From positions 40,796,001-40,860,000 of the forward strand of contig CM060731.1 of the NCBI GenBank assembly GCA_030704615.1: a stretch of DNA of 64,000 bases. Direction: 5' to 3'. The DNA comes from Takakia lepidozioides. Its lineage: Eukaryota > Streptophyta > Takakiopsida > Takakiales > Takakiaceae. Within the stretch, counting starts at the first letter, position 1, and each line of letters opens with the position of its first letter. This document shows, piece after piece, positions 10,521 to 22,378 of the stretch. A program made the position numbers and the translations under genes. The notes under the pieces are model-generated. The model was given only the letters and a program-made list of their open reading frames with translations. It was not told the origin of the DNA and made no database searches.

Positions 10521-11779
10521 TGAAAAAGGGGGGGTTTTCGATGCCGCAGCCACGCCGCGACGTCGTAAAACAGCCATTTTCAGGCAGGGGGGAAGAGCCA
10601 AATTTGCGATGCCCGGGCGTCGCAAGCCCATCGCAAAGGCGTCGCCAAAAAAACGTCGCAAATATGTGAAGCCGCGATTTGCGACGCTCGGGTGTCGTAA
10701 AAAATAAAATAAAAATTTAAAAAAAAAAACTACTCTGTAATGCAAAATTAGCACCGTCCGGGGGTCGCAAAGTGCGACGCCTGGACGTCACAATTTAAAG
10801 GGGTACATTTGAATTTAGGCGGAAAATTTTGAATTTGAAATTTGAATTTCAAAAATTTGTTGACAATTGACTCCGGCGTTGACCATTGACTTCGGTTCTG
10901 TCTAATGGCGATATGTTCATTGTTTTACATATATCATGCGCAATGCGTACTTGAACCTAAGACCTCAATGTTATAACATTTCTAAGACACTACAAACTAA
11001 CCAACACACCTACGCTACATCTATGTATCACAAAATCAATATATATATATATATATAAAGATTTCCGTCAAATTGTTTTTTTTTTTAAGAAACAGGGAGG
11101 TTGAATCCCTAATTAATTTATTGAAATAGTTATTTGAAGGGGAAAAAAATTAAAACCCCACTTACGCCGTAAGGCACACACACTGTATTCAATGTATCGA
11201 GATCCAACCATCTCTGATGGAGATAAAGTTCCAAGGACAAAAGACCATGTTTCTACTAAATGCACTGCATTGCGATCAGTAATCCTCGTGCCAGACAACT
11301 CGTAATGGAGATAAGTTCAAGAGACCAAAAAACAGGGCACACTGCCCAAGACTTGAAGTGTAGCAGACGTTTAACCTATTTGTTGTTGGGCTTCTGAAGA
11401 CCAACGAGGGCGATCTAGGGATGTTGGAGATGGACGTTAATGAGCCATTGACCGGAAAGTGAAGAGAGAGCCCTCTATCTATAGAAGAGTTTTGAAGTTG
11501 TCGTGGAGGGCTTTTGGTGCTTCCAGTTGACCTCCTTTTCAAACTCGGGGGGAAGTGTGGAGTGGTGCACAAAGATCTCGCCATGCTTGAGCGAGCTACT
11601 GTAGCTTGGGACAAGGTTAGTGGCATGTTTCTGGACATAGATATACCTCCTACACCTTACCATCATGCAGAGCGAGGCACTTTGAGAGAAGTCTGGCAGT
11701 TGATAGCATAGATCAGGATTAGATCTTGCTTGGTCGGGCCTCTATTCTTCCCCTCATTTTTTTCACTATTTTTCATTAC
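10521..11779. other. No gene; CGTCGCAA-type repeats, AT dinucleotide run
   Basis: From 10535 to 10800 the motif (C)GTCGCAAA/CGTCGTAAA and its variants recurs at short intervals in both orientations, as in subterminal repeats of a DNA transposon. An (AT)n run lies at about 11039-11056. From 11150 to 11700 nothing is recognised. Short frames here show no resemblance to known proteins. Confidence 0.4.
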
Positions 11780-12241
11780 TTTGTACTTGTAGTTGCCAAA
11801 GCCTCTCTTGGTGGAGGCCATTCAGTCCGGGGTTTTGGGCTGGGATATTCTGCAGGATCAGCACTGCAGATGGATTTTGGTGTGGGGGTGTTGATGTTTT
11901 GATTTCTTGTGTTTGGATCCCCCCCAACACCTGCATGCTTGACTGTGCGCCATGTTGGTTTTGTGCGGGCGATTGCTTTCGTAGGGATTAGGCCGGATTT
12001 GATCACCGGTCAATCCTAGAGTATGCTGTCGGTGGTGAGGCTGGAATGATGACCAGCAAGACCACCAGTGTTTCTTCTATGGTGAGACTGGGTTGATGAC
12101 CAGCCAACCATAGGAGTTCTTGCGGTGGATGCAGGTGCAGGTGCCCTGAGCCACTGGGATATGACCCTTAAATTGCAACGGGTGCCCACCCTTGTCACTA
12201 TTAGAATTAGTACTAGAGCCTCATAGTGTCACGTAGGGGAG

Positions 12242-13888
12242 GTGCACGTTGTGAGTGTTATCACGGAGTTACCCAAGGTTTCTGAGGGGAGTACGGCTAC
12301 AGGCAGTAACAGTGAGAGTGGGTTCACAAGACGAGATATTCGGTTCAGACCACCTTCACCTCCACCCTCAACTACTGTAGAGTCTGACACAGACCCGGAG
12401 GCTTCATCAACAGGTGTGCAGTCTTCTTCGCCATTATTGTGGGACGACATGGAGGAGATGTATGGAGCTACCAAGGGGCCTCGCAGGTACTCTGGAGCTG
12501 TGGACACAATCGAGCTAGATGACTTTATCCAAGAGTTTGACAGCTGGTGTGATTTGCAGCAGATGCGCAATCCACAGCTGTTCACCCCATTCATGGCGTG
12601 GAAGGGATTGTTCCAGCATTTGGAAGACCCGCTTATGGACGATTACCACGAGTTCAGGCGAGGACAAGAAGCGGAGATTGAAGAGTGGAGGATGTATTGG
12701 TCACCTGACTACGTCTCCATTACTCGAGGCACGACGTGACCAGTAGCTGCATCAGCACCAATATCTCTCACTGCCAGCACTAGTAGTGGAACAAGTAGTG
12801 CCGGTACTTCAGCAGATGGTACCAGTTCAAAAGGTGCTACTACTCATCCTGCCACGACTACAACACATGTGCCTAGATTCAACCCGGTGGTGAAGTTCTT
12901 CCAGGAGTTGCGGACGAACTACCAAGGCGTACGGACAGAGAAGCTGCAAAGTTTGCAAGACTTCCAGCGCAAATCCAGTGAGAGCTTGCGAAAGACCTAC
13001 ACTCGTATGAGGCGCTTGATAAGTGTGACCCAAGGGGTTACTGAAGCTCAGGCAGTCCAGTTCTGGTATGGAATTTTGGACAATGAGCTCAGGAGAAGGG
13101 TGCGGGATGCAACCCTGTTACAAGCGGCCCAACCCATGGCTGAGCGGATTGAGCTCAACATGGTGGATGAGCGAGTTGTTACCATTGGATTTGACAAGGA
13201 CATGCCTGCACAAGGCGCAGCTGTCAGCCAACAGGTACAAGGGACTGCCCAACAGCGTGGTCAGGGGGGCAAGGTTGCCCAACCCAAATTCCATGTAGTT
13301 TACAGGGGACCTCAGGTGCAGAGGCCAGTAGCTTCTTTTGCAACCCAACAGCAACCAGGGGTGATATGTTGGACAGGTGGAGGACCTCATGTCAAGAAAG
13401 ATTGCCCAGAGAGTGGCAAAAGGCCAACACAAGCACAGCCTGCACAGTTGCAGTGTGGGCATTGTGGCAAGTATGGGCATGGAGATGCCCAGTGTTATGA
13501 CTTGCACCCTGAGTTGCGGCAAGGCCAGTTCCAAGGGAACTATGGTGCCCGAGGGCAAGGTGGAGCACCTCAGAGAAGACGATGTGGTTAGGCACGAGGT
13601 GTGGGACGAGGGCAAGCACAGTATGGCCAAAGACGTGGAGGTCAGGGTGTTGACCAAAGCATGGCCAACCGGCTTCAGCAACTAGAGCAAAGGCTTGCTG
13701 CCATGGCCACAGCTCAGGTGGTACCAGCTCCAAGACCTGAGGGTCCACCTCCTGTTCCTCCTCAGCAGCGTCATCCTGACGGAGGAGACATGGGAGGGAG
13801 GCATGGGATTTATGTGTGGGGCAGCACTACCACTAGTGCAAGTGGAGTCTGCTGCAGCCGTCACTCGAGGAGCATCACGAGTTCCTGA
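12242..13888 (+). pseudogene. Ty3 copy 1 gag, two nonsense codons
   Basis: One frame runs from 12242 to 13888, broken only by TGA at 12737 and TAG at 13589. It encodes an acidic/Ser-rich N-terminus, a capsid-like region (DEMYGATKGPRRYSG, then FDSWCDLQQMRNPQLF), and a CCHC zinc knuckle at 13454-13495 (CGHCGKYGHGDAQC), preceded by a degenerate first knuckle at about 13370. A Gln/Gly-rich tail and a short coiled-coil-like LQQLEQRLAAM stretch follow. Gag packages the element's RNA. Both stops could have arisen by single C-to-T changes, as expected from decay of methylated cytosines. Confidence 0.85.
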
Positions 13889-14409
13889 GCCACGAGGTGC
13901 AGAGGTGGAGTTAGATCCACAACGTGGGGAGGCAAACCGTCAGGCTAGGTTGCCTCAATCATTTATCTTGGGAGAGACAGTGTCGACGACATCCATGGCA
14001 CCTAGTTCTCGCCCGACAGATACAGAGGCCGTTATTGTGCCATTGGGGAGAGCTACACGTGCAGCACTGACACCTGCTGCCAAGGCTAGTGCAGCCAGTG
14101 TGTTGTTGGGGGCAGCCACCTCTGTGTGTCAAGCCCCACTGTTCTCGGCAACCATGATCGCGACGCCGGAGGTAAGACTAGCTGCAGTGTTTAGACTAGC
14201 AGCAACACTCTGCGAGAGTGGGGAGGTCACTTCATCTTCTGCAGAGTTGGTGGAAGGTGTAGTGGCAGAGGAATCCTCGGATTTGAGGGTCAAGACTGCC
14301 ACGGCTGCGCCATGGCAAGCTGCAGCTACCAGGGTGACGGAGCTGCCAGCTAGGCTAGCCTTTGAGCGCTCCATGGTGACACCTGGAGTTGTCTTGTTAG
14401 ACAACCAAG

Positions 14410-14790
14410 ATGACATTTTCTCTTTTGAGTGGACCGGCAGGCAAGAGATATACGGCCACTGCGGTCTTGTTGGACTCGGGAGCTCAGCCACTGATGTTGG
14501 GCAGAGCTGCTATTGCAGGTTTGGGCCTCATGGAGGCGGATATGGAGCCTTGTCCTTTCCAGATACAGACATCTCTGGGAGGATTAGAGCAGGCTCGGGG
14601 CATGACACGGCGTGAGTTGGCCATTAGACTACAGCCGGATCATCCTATAGATGGCTCAGTGATGTGAGCCAAGGCCATCGTGACAGATGCGATCTCTTAC
14701 GATGTCCTCGTTGGTGGGGCAGTGTTATATCCCATAGGCTTCACCCTGGATTTTTGGGAGGAGTCAGCATCCTACAGGCCTGGATGGTAG
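14410..14790 (+). pseudogene. Ty3 copy 1 aspartic protease region
   Basis: The segment TATAVLLDSGAQPLMLG carries the D-S/T-G active-site triad of retropepsins. It is followed by GLVEAD-like and MTRRELAIRLQP stretches. After an in-frame TGA near 14665 the sense continues as SYDVLVGGAVLYPIGFTLDF, a characteristic stretch after the protease. The enzyme would cleave the Gag-Pol polyprotein. Only the fragment is visible. Confidence 0.7.
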
Positions 14791-16179
14791 TCAGGGGATG
14801 GTCGTCATGTACAGCTCCTTGTGACATTCATTGGGGGTGTTGTGTGCGCAGCGAGGCAAGATGCCAACACTAGCCGCCTTCACAGCTGCAGTTAGTTGGC
14901 CTGGAGAGTTGATGGAAGGCAATGACCATGAGAGGATGTAACCCAATCAGCAGAGTGAGGGGATGACATGCATGGTACGGCGGAGTTGTCTGCCGTGGTT
15001 GCTCACACTACATTGTGGACTACGAGCAAGGATTTGCAGTAGGCTGCTGATAGACGGGTGCAACAAGCCTGGGTAGAGGCCTTCGTACCATGTTGAGGGT
15101 CCTACGCTATTTATAGCTTCAGCAGACAGACCCTTCGGCATACTATTTGGAGAATGTGCCATTGATGGGTGATTTAGGGCCAAGGTGATGGCCACGTGTG
15201 CATCAAGTGCGGTCTTGGCTTGGATTAGCAGTGTTGCTGGACGCAGCTGCAGTGGGGTCACAGACTCATCGCCCACGACTATGGTGGACCAACTTGATGC
15301 CACATGCACTGCTCAAGCGTGCATTTGATGGGTGCAGCGGCCACCACACTTGACGGTGGATAGCATTTTGGACATAGGGAGACAGTTTCAGCGTGTGAGA
15401 CACGATGACCGATCAGCTTTGGCAATGGTCAATAAGGGGGGTCACCCACGAGCCGCATTGCCTACACTGCTCAGTTTTCCAGGATCAATGCTTTTCGGGA
15501 TGGGGGACACCTGGCCTCTTGTGGGATAGCCAGTTGCACCAACTAGTGGAGCCCAATGCTGATGAACGTGAGGCGGCGATGGTGTTTTACCACTGGACCA
15601 CGGCGGTGCCATCTCTTTCTAAGGCATCACGTTGTCAGGTGTTGGGGCAAGCAATGGATCTCAATTGCTTGACCTGGATTACCAGCTTGGCTATTGCTGA
15701 GCAACGCCGAGTGCGGAGTACACTTCCCTCGATGGTCTCTCTGCCTACCGAGAGGGTACCGCAGCGAGTGGGGGCGAACAGGTGAGGACACGAGGTGCAA
15801 GCCGCATTCATGGCAACACGTGGGAGGTGCTCAAGGTTCGAAGGAGCTGGCAGCCAAGGAGGCGGTGATGGATCAGGTGGGGATTTTTCTCGGGTGGAGG
15901 AGGTCTTAAGGATGGGATGATGGGGCAGGATGAGACATTGTCACGACAGAGCAGGCAGTGGTCACTGCTCAAGAGGTTGCAGCATAGCAACCAACGGGAC
16001 GTGTCTTCTACCTCTAAGCCTGTTGGACTTGAGGTTGCAGTCACGGAGGACAATTGGGAGCCTGATGTTGGACCCATAGTCACTGGAGGAGAGAGACGAC
16101 GTATACGGCAGTTCTGAGGGCTTACAGGAACTGCTTTGCCTTCAGTTGAAGGTTGGGAGCACTGAAGGGTCAAGAGATT

Positions 16180-16990
16180 CGCATTGAATTGGCCACTGAC
16201 ACGCCACTCTTTTGGAGACCCTATAGATACAGTGACATGGAGAGTCCTGATTCAAATGAGGACTCAGGACCTCTGGGGGCTGGTTTGGTGGAGCTATTTG
16301 GTGGAGAGTATGCTTCAGCCCAGTGATGCCAGCCAAGAAGGAGTCTATGGCAATTGGACGGAGAGACGAGACGTATGTGCGGTGATTACCGGCCTCGTAA
16401 ATCGTGTTAGACACAGTCCGAATGTTATGCCATGCCAACACCAGAGGAGATCTTTGATGCCATTGGGCATGCCAAGGCTTTTAGCACTTTGGATTACGAT
16501 CAGGATATCACCAGTTTGCGATCAAGGAGGCGGAAAAGCAGAAGACGACATTGGGGGATCAATGAGCACGGGAAGGATTGCCTATACCAGTGGCGGTTCT
16601 TACCATTTGGGCTTAAGAACACTCCTGCAGAGTTTCAGAGAGTCATGGACAGGATTCTAGCAGGGGTGGACATAGATGACATCATCATTTTTCTGTGGTG
16701 GAGGAGCATGAGAGACACCCTCAGGTGGTATTTGAGCGCTTGAGGGCGCACGGATTGAAGTTACATCCGGGGAAGTGCAAGTTTTTCAACAAACCAGATT
16801 GAGTATCTGGGTTACATGATATGCTAGAGGATTGGTGGGTACAACAGACTAAAGGTAGAGGGCCATTGCACAGATTCCACGCCCACGGATATGAGCCGAG
16901 TTCGAGCTTTCATGGGGGTGACAAACTATTATAGACGGTTTGTCAATGGATTTTAGTGTCATTGCAAAAGGCTCTAACCAAGCTGACCAG
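16180..16990 (+). pseudogene. Ty3 copy 1 reverse transcriptase fragment
   Basis: The frame at 16432-16743 gives TPEEIFDAIGHAKAFSTLDY, then a segment ending QWRFLPFGLKNTPAEFQRVM and a DDIIIF stretch, corresponding to the LDL(K)sGY, LPFGL and Y/FxDDI boxes of Ty3 reverse transcriptases. The catalytic YVDD-like box is present only as a degraded VDIDDIIIF. The 3' part (about 16880-16990, FMGVTNYYRRF-like) is spread over other frames. Upstream, 14790-16180, is internal element sequence too decayed to assign. Confidence 0.75.
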
Positions 16991-17052
16991 GTGGACAGAA
17001 GTGGCAGTGGGAAGATGAGCAAGACCGAGCTTTCCAAGAGCTCAAGACGAGG

Positions 17053-17420
17053 TTGATCTCAGCGCCCATCTTGAGACGACCTATCAGGGGGCGTTCTTTT
17101 CAGCTGCATACAGATTGGAGCATGCTGGGGCTTGGAGCAGTGCTCACACATGTAGATAATGGGGGAAGAGAGTTCGTAGTGGCTTATGCCAATCGCTTGA
17201 ACAATGCTGTAGAAAGCTACAGTATAGCTCATATGAGGGTGAAGAGATTGCCATATAGAGATCATCAGCCACTCAAGCGGTTGATGGAGTCAGACAAGCT
17301 TACGGGGAAGCTTGCACGGTTGGCACTCATACTTCAAGAGTATGACTTCAGGTTGTGCATTGACCGGGTTTGGTCAATCGGGATGCGGATGGTTGAGTTG
17401 CAATCATGCACGAGCCAGCA
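17053..17420 (+). pseudogene. Ty3 copy 1 RNase H fragment
   Basis: The frame contains FQLHTDWSMLGLGAVLTH, the first strand of the RNase H fold with its catalytic Asp, and later RLNNAVESYSIAHMR, matching the conserved N-Y-S-T-x-E-x-E region. The second acidic residue is degraded here. RNase H removes RNA from the RNA-DNA hybrid during reverse transcription. Confidence 0.7.
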
Positions 17421-17689
17421 GGATGACACTGGAGTTCAGGGCATGGTGAGCGGACGAGGAGGAGATGGTGCCAGGATGACATGCATCTGCATTTCTGTGT
17501 ATCTTGGCAGCGGAAGGCCAAGTTGGACCTACAACAGGGATGACAATAGACCGAGTGACTAAGGACCCTGAGGGCAACGAATGAGGCAAGGTGGTGCCAA
17601 AGATATACATGAGGATTCAGCTGTGTTGGGACTATCTCGCACTGGGGGACGGCAGCCATTGTGACTGCAAAGAGGGATCGGATCCTACA

Positions 17690-18795
17690 ACGAGCCAAAA
17701 GGTTTCAAGTGGGAGGGGACACACCTGTTCCGAGTGTGGGAGATGGTATCGAGTGAGGATGGGCCTCACCCAACCCAGCTGGCACGGTTTAGGGCGGCAT
17801 GCCCATGAGGAGTTGGGGCATTTGGGGTGCGACGCATCATAGTCTACTGTAGGGGCAGATTGGTGGGGTATTGCACACAAGGTGCAACAATTTGTGCTAG
17901 GTGCATGGGTGTGACAGGGTGCGTGCTTCATTCAACGCCCCTACTCCACATTTGCACCATCTTCCGATCATGGGATTGGGCTATAGATGGAGTTTTGATT
18001 TCGCAAGGCCGTTGTCATTGACCATGCGCCAACAACAAGTACGTGTGATGATGATGGCAATTCTCCAAGTGGCTGATAAGGCTAGTGAGGGAGCTGCATA
18101 TGCATTCTTGGATTGTGTACTTAGCCGATTCGGTGCTCCAGATGAGGTACTCACGGACCCAAGGGAGAGAGTTATTTGGGGGAGTTTCAGGTGTTGTGTG
18201 ACAAGGCCTTGGTAGACCACCGCACCACTTCTCGGGATCCATCCTGAGGCCGCTGGCTTAGCAGAGAGGGTTGTTCAGACAGTGAAGAGGGGTTTGCGTA
18301 AGTATGGCTTGCAGAAGGGACACCTAAGAGATTGGGACCTTCAGTTACCTTGGTTAGCCATAGGCTACAGGTTCAGCAAGCAAACATCATTTGCCTCCTT
18401 CTCACCATACTTTTTTCTCTTTGGCCGAGAGCCGGATTTGCTGCATCCATTCGTAGAGAAGCTGCATACAGTTCTCAACCTGACGATCCGGACATGTAGG
18501 CACGTGCATTTGATCAGCGTGCAGAGTTGTTCCCAAAAAAGTCATGCCCATGGCTTTCGAGAAATTGTCATTGAACAACATCGATACGTTGAGTATGACT
18601 ACCATACGTGGTGGGGGCTATCGTCCTGGGGTCGCGACGATTTAACCCTAGTGACTATGTTTATCTGCAGCAGATGTCTCGACCTTGGATTGTGACTGCA
18701 GGACGTACTATTTTGAGGGTTCGAGAGATGTTGCCTCAGGAGTCTTGATCTTGGAGGGTCGGGGATGGCATGATTTGGAAGGACCATGTGCGTAA
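17690..18795 (+). pseudogene. Ty3 copy 1 integrase fragment
   Basis: The core is recognisable in pieces: LPIMGLGYRWSFDFARPL (first catalytic Asp), FLDCVLSRFGAPDEVLTD (second Asp) and AERVVQTVKRGLRKYGLQ (catalytic Glu, reached through a frame change). It continues with WDLQLPWLAIGYRFSKQTS and FFLFGREPDLLHP. The IN C-terminal region (about 18600-18795) reads through several frames and ends in CHLPNVDGRVDP just before the PHD finger. Frameshifts occur roughly every 100-250 bases. Confidence 0.75.
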
Positions 18796-19020
18796 TTGCG
18801 CGTCATGTCACCTTCCAATGTTGATGGAAGGGTTGACCCAATACCTGGCATGGTACCTGCAAGTTTGAGGTGCATGTTGTGTGGGTCTGATAGGGGGACA
18901 GCCACCATGCTGGTGTGTGATCGATGCTCTAGAGGTTGGCATATAGGATGTTTGACTCCACATCTGAGATGGTTTGATGATGGTTCCTGATGGGGATTGT
19001 TATGTCCGCATTGCATTGGA
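18796..19020 (+). pseudogene. PHD finger at the end of the Ty3 pol region
   Basis: In the frame starting at 18796 the order is CMLC, 11 residues, CDRC, four residues, H, two residues, C, then a Trp/Phe-rich spacer broken by one TGA (at about 18988), and CPHC. This is the C4HC3 signature of a PHD finger, a histone-tail reader in chromatin proteins. The sequence before it (CHLPNVDGRVDP) is in register with the integrase C-terminus, so the finger appears to be part of the polyprotein. It stands where many plant Ty3 elements carry a chromodomain. The role in targeting is inference. Confidence 0.8.
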
Positions 19021-19280
19021 TAGTGGGAGTGGATACAACCATGAAAGGCTAACAAGAAATGCAAGGCCAAGCTACTATGAGACCTTGAACACACGAGGAT
19101 CATGGCCAAGTTCACAGATTGCAAGACGGTGACTAACGATGGGGTACTTTTTTGTACCCGGCTCTTGGTCTATAGAGTTTGAGTACAATAGGGATAGTGA
19201 TAGAGGACTTAGTACGCTATGGCTATTACCTCTTGTAGCTATCGGAGTTAGAGGGACCTATCCACCCCTAGGGGCGGCAT

Positions 19281-19686
19281 TGTGGCAGACTAACTTATTG
19301 TCCATATATGTGGTGTAGTTGGACAACGATATAGTTGTGTAGCGATACGTATGCGCACGACAGCTGTCAGGTATAATAAACAATGTGAAACTAACTAGAA
19401 TAAAGCTAGTTATTTGTATTTAACACTTGGATTAGTTCAAGTGTAAGTAGGTGTCAGTTTAACTTGACATCTGAAACCATTTATCTTCACGAGAGCGTCA
19501 GTCATGCGGTCATCTCTCTGAGTTGAGCCTGCACGACCGAGCTCCTTCACTGCTAGAATCTGAGTGTGTTATGAAGGAGAATAGGACGTTGTGGGGTGGA
19601 GTCCACATTAGCTTGGGGTGCCCTGGCTCGACTCTTAGTTTAATGAATGATTGTGTTGTGTTTGTGTTTCTTTGTTATCAGAAATG
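19281..19686 (+). repeat. Probable 3' LTR of Ty3 copy 1
   Basis: It starts TGTGGCAGAC directly after a G-rich tract (CCCCTAGGGGCGGCAT). Its distal part, from TGTCAGGTATAATAAAC at 19365, is closely similar to 28193-28515 in Ty3 copy 2. The end near TTATCAGA is approximate. An alternative is that 19365-19686 is a separate small repeat inserted here. The shared position after related gag/pol sequence in both copies favours an LTR. Confidence 0.6.
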
Positions 19687-19718
19687 TGGGTTAGTTCTTT
19701 CAATTCGGGGACGATTGT

Positions 19719-19802
19719 GGCACGACCACGTTATTGTCCATATCGTGTGGTGTAGTTTGGCAGCGACGTAGTTATGTAGCGATACGTATGCGCACGACAA
19801 CT
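19719..19802 (+). repeat. Second, truncated LTR start
   Basis: TGTGGCACGACCACGTTATTGTCC at the start and GTAGCGATACGTATGCGCACGACA at the end match 19281-19363 with few differences. It follows AATTCGGGGACGAT, a purine-rich tract like that before an LTR. It is cut off where the AT-rich Helitron sequence begins. This suggests a tandem or deleted element whose second LTR was interrupted. Confidence 0.6.
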
Positions 19803-22378
19803 TTCATAAAATCGAGCCGGGTGACCTTTGATTTTGATGTATTTGAGGCAGAAATTATGTCAGCTTTATTTTCAAATGGTACTTTATGTAATAAAAGATT
19901 AAAACAGTATGGTTCTATATGATGGGATGGATGATAATCTGTAACTCTTACTATTCGATTTGTAGGATATATATAATTACTCAATGCATCACGACCTTGT
20001 AGAAGTTTATTCTTACTGGGTTTTTTTTTCTGATGTATGAGACCATATTGGATGAATGTAAGATGTAAAAAAAAATTTGGGTCTCATCGAATATAAGAAG
20101 TGATAAGTTGTTACATTTTTGAATAAATCGTGTTCGTGAGATCCTACTGGAGGCAGCTCTTGGTAGATAGTGTCAAATCTGGCTCCCACACGGACGATGT
20201 ACATGTGCACTATTAATGGAAATAACAGCTTCACTTCTTTGAATTATAGGTATAGTAGATAATGTAATTGTTGCTTCTGTTAGAGATACTGGCTTACTAA
20301 GAATATATGAAGAAATAACTTTTAATTGTATTTCGGTTACATCGGTCAGTCCTAAGTTCATAGCATCATTGGCATTTAAATTTAATTTTCCAGTAGGTTC
20401 TGTTTTCATTGTATATAACGACCAATCAGTATTTGTAATTCTTTGTATGTTTGAATGGGCATTCCATAATAAAGATATAACAGGATGATATGGTACTATA
20501 TTCTATGATCGGTACCTTCACCTCAGGGATATTCCCACCTGTGTGTCTGTCGGTTTATTGCTGGGATTGGATTTAAAAAAAGGTTCATAAGGAAATCCAT
20601 AGTACAGGTTGGAGAATCTTTTACACCATATCGGTTACATTTATGATTTGTTCTTTGAATAATATGAGTGTTTTGTTACATTGTAATCAAAGATTGAGTG
20701 CGATGTTATTTTGGATAAATAAGCAACAATTCATTTGTAATTCTATCTACATCTCGAGAATCTATCCACAAAATAATATGAGCATGAAGAGAACCTCGGT
20801 GTTGAACTTCATATCGAATAATATAAAGTATTTCATAAACATTTGAATTCGGGTATGGAAATGATGAGCACATTCTATTGAACAATCGACCAATATATAA
20901 GTTAACAAGTTAAATTTGTTTAGCAATTTCTCAATATCATCTATTTCTTTCCACCGTGTTTCAGATATTTCATCAGCAGTTAGTGTTAAGAAAAAATGTG
21001 GCATTCCATATTTTTCAACCATTGCAAGTAAATCCTTTAAATTTTTTTTATGGTATTGAGGAGATCCAGGAATAGATGATGGAATTTTATATTTAATAAT
21101 ATGTTTCATAATTGTATCATCAGTTGCATTTGGATTTTTTCTTCCTATATGACTTTATATCTTTTTCTAAACAGATATCTTTTACTTGTTTTGCTATTAA
21201 ATGACATTGTCGTATTTGATACATGAGAAGAGCATAAGGTTTATATAAAGTGAACGGTGAAAATAAAGTGTTACATCTCATTTTTAAGTATCCATTTAAA
21301 CCATCCTTAAAATTTGTATAGTGTCATTTTCCATGTGGAAATAGAAAAGGAAATATCATATTTTCTAAAGTTAAATTATTTTTACCTATATTTGGATGTA
21401 TATTTTGTGATGCTAATCCTTCTATATTAATTAAAAATGGTCTATTTATTACAACATTTCTTACCTCTATATTTCCAACATTATAAAGTTGATTTTGATT
21501 ATATTGAATTGTATCAAAAACAGGTGTTATATCATCTAAAATTGACGATGTATACAAGGGATAGTTGAAAAATTTGTATCAGAAGGGCCATTACGAACAT
21601 TAAACTGTCCTAATTTACAATCCGGAAGTACACAAACCCCGATGTATGATTTGGTAATTCGGATAATGTCATAAAATATTGAATGATTGGATTTGTTAAC
21701 AGATTTTGAGCTAATATAGTTTATATTTGATTACTGATATACTCTCGATTAGTACATGTATCTTACGATTCCAAACAATTATAGCATTATCTAAAATTGA
21801 TCTTTGCTCCACTTCACCCAACCCATATTCATTATATTTTTTCTTAAGACTTAAACTTATATCGATCACAGTCAATAATTGTATATGTAAAGGATGAGGT
21901 TTTAATATTTTTAAATATAAGATGGTGGAATATATACAACATTTGATATTCTATTTTTATTTTTTACACATTTTTTACACACATTCCATGTATTTTCTTC
22001 AATATTTTCTGTATAATATTTTAGATATATATTTGCTATTTGATACGGTGATATGATACAACTTTAATTTTCTTGAAATTTTGTAGATAACTCTTATTAC
22101 TCCACATATTGAGCAACATTTCATTTTCGACACCATTGTAGAAGTACATTTTTCCCAAAAATACCGTAATTCATTAGCATTATACCATGAATCAGAGTAC
22201 GGAAGGAATTGAAGTTTTCTTTTTGTCCCACAACATAACTTAGCAAATATTTGACGCTCATGAATAGATCGACTCATATCAATAGTTAGATAATATATTA
22301 TTATTTAAGTATCCAACTTCACTTTCAATCAATATAGTACCATATGATATATATATATATAACTAAGTTGGATATTAC
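19803..22378 (-). mobile_element. AT-rich Helitron fragment lacking the helicase
   Basis: The composition changes sharply at both edges; the 60 bases at 21361-21420 hold only 13 G or C. On the minus strand the order is a Cys-rich N-terminal segment (22277-21999), a Helitron_like_N segment, the HUH Rep domain, and the region after Rep (EPYCFNLLLHKVPFENKAD, about 19900). It then stops abruptly at 19803, before any helicase motif. The distal edge has a small inverted repeat (TATCCAACTT at about 22308 and AAGTTGGATA at about 22366). Helitron termini (5' TC, 3' CTRR with hairpin) could not be fixed. Confidence 0.85.
20173..22277 (-). pseudogene. Helitron Rep protein, HUH endonuclease, frameshifted
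   Basis: The N-terminal zinc-like part has KCCSICG and an upstream Cys pair, reminiscent of DUF6570-type Helitron N-termini. The frame at 21557-21324 ends LENMIFPFLFPHGK, the usual Helitron FPHG stretch. At 21109-20762 it gives SSIPGSPQYHKKNLKDL and MPHFFLTLTADE. After one frame change come EVQHRGSLHAHIILWID, which holds the HUH motif (His-Ala-His), and, after another, VPYHPVISLLWNAHSNIQR followed by TDWSLYTMK. Rep nicks and rejoins single strands in rolling-circle transposition. About four frameshifts and the missing helicase make it inactive. The LLWNAHSNIQR form resembles, in my recollection, Helitrons of animals and fungi more than typical plant ones. Confidence 0.85.

Larger units (their letters stand above)
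11780..19686 (+). mobile_element. Ty3-type LTR retrotransposon, copy 1, degenerate
   Basis: The plus-strand order is leader (11780-12240), gag, protease, reverse transcriptase, RNase H, integrase and PHD finger, then a probable 3' LTR at 19281-19686. The order RT-RH-IN defines the Ty3 superfamily. The leader and gag are clearly related to a second copy at 26960-28190. No matching 5' LTR was found upstream of 11780, so the 5' end is truncated or diverged. Numerous stops and frameshifts exclude activity. Confidence 0.88.

Noticed and set aside
19803..22378. AT-rich block as an organellar DNA insertion
   Set aside because: It encodes Helitron Rep motifs, including HUH; no organelle gene is visible.
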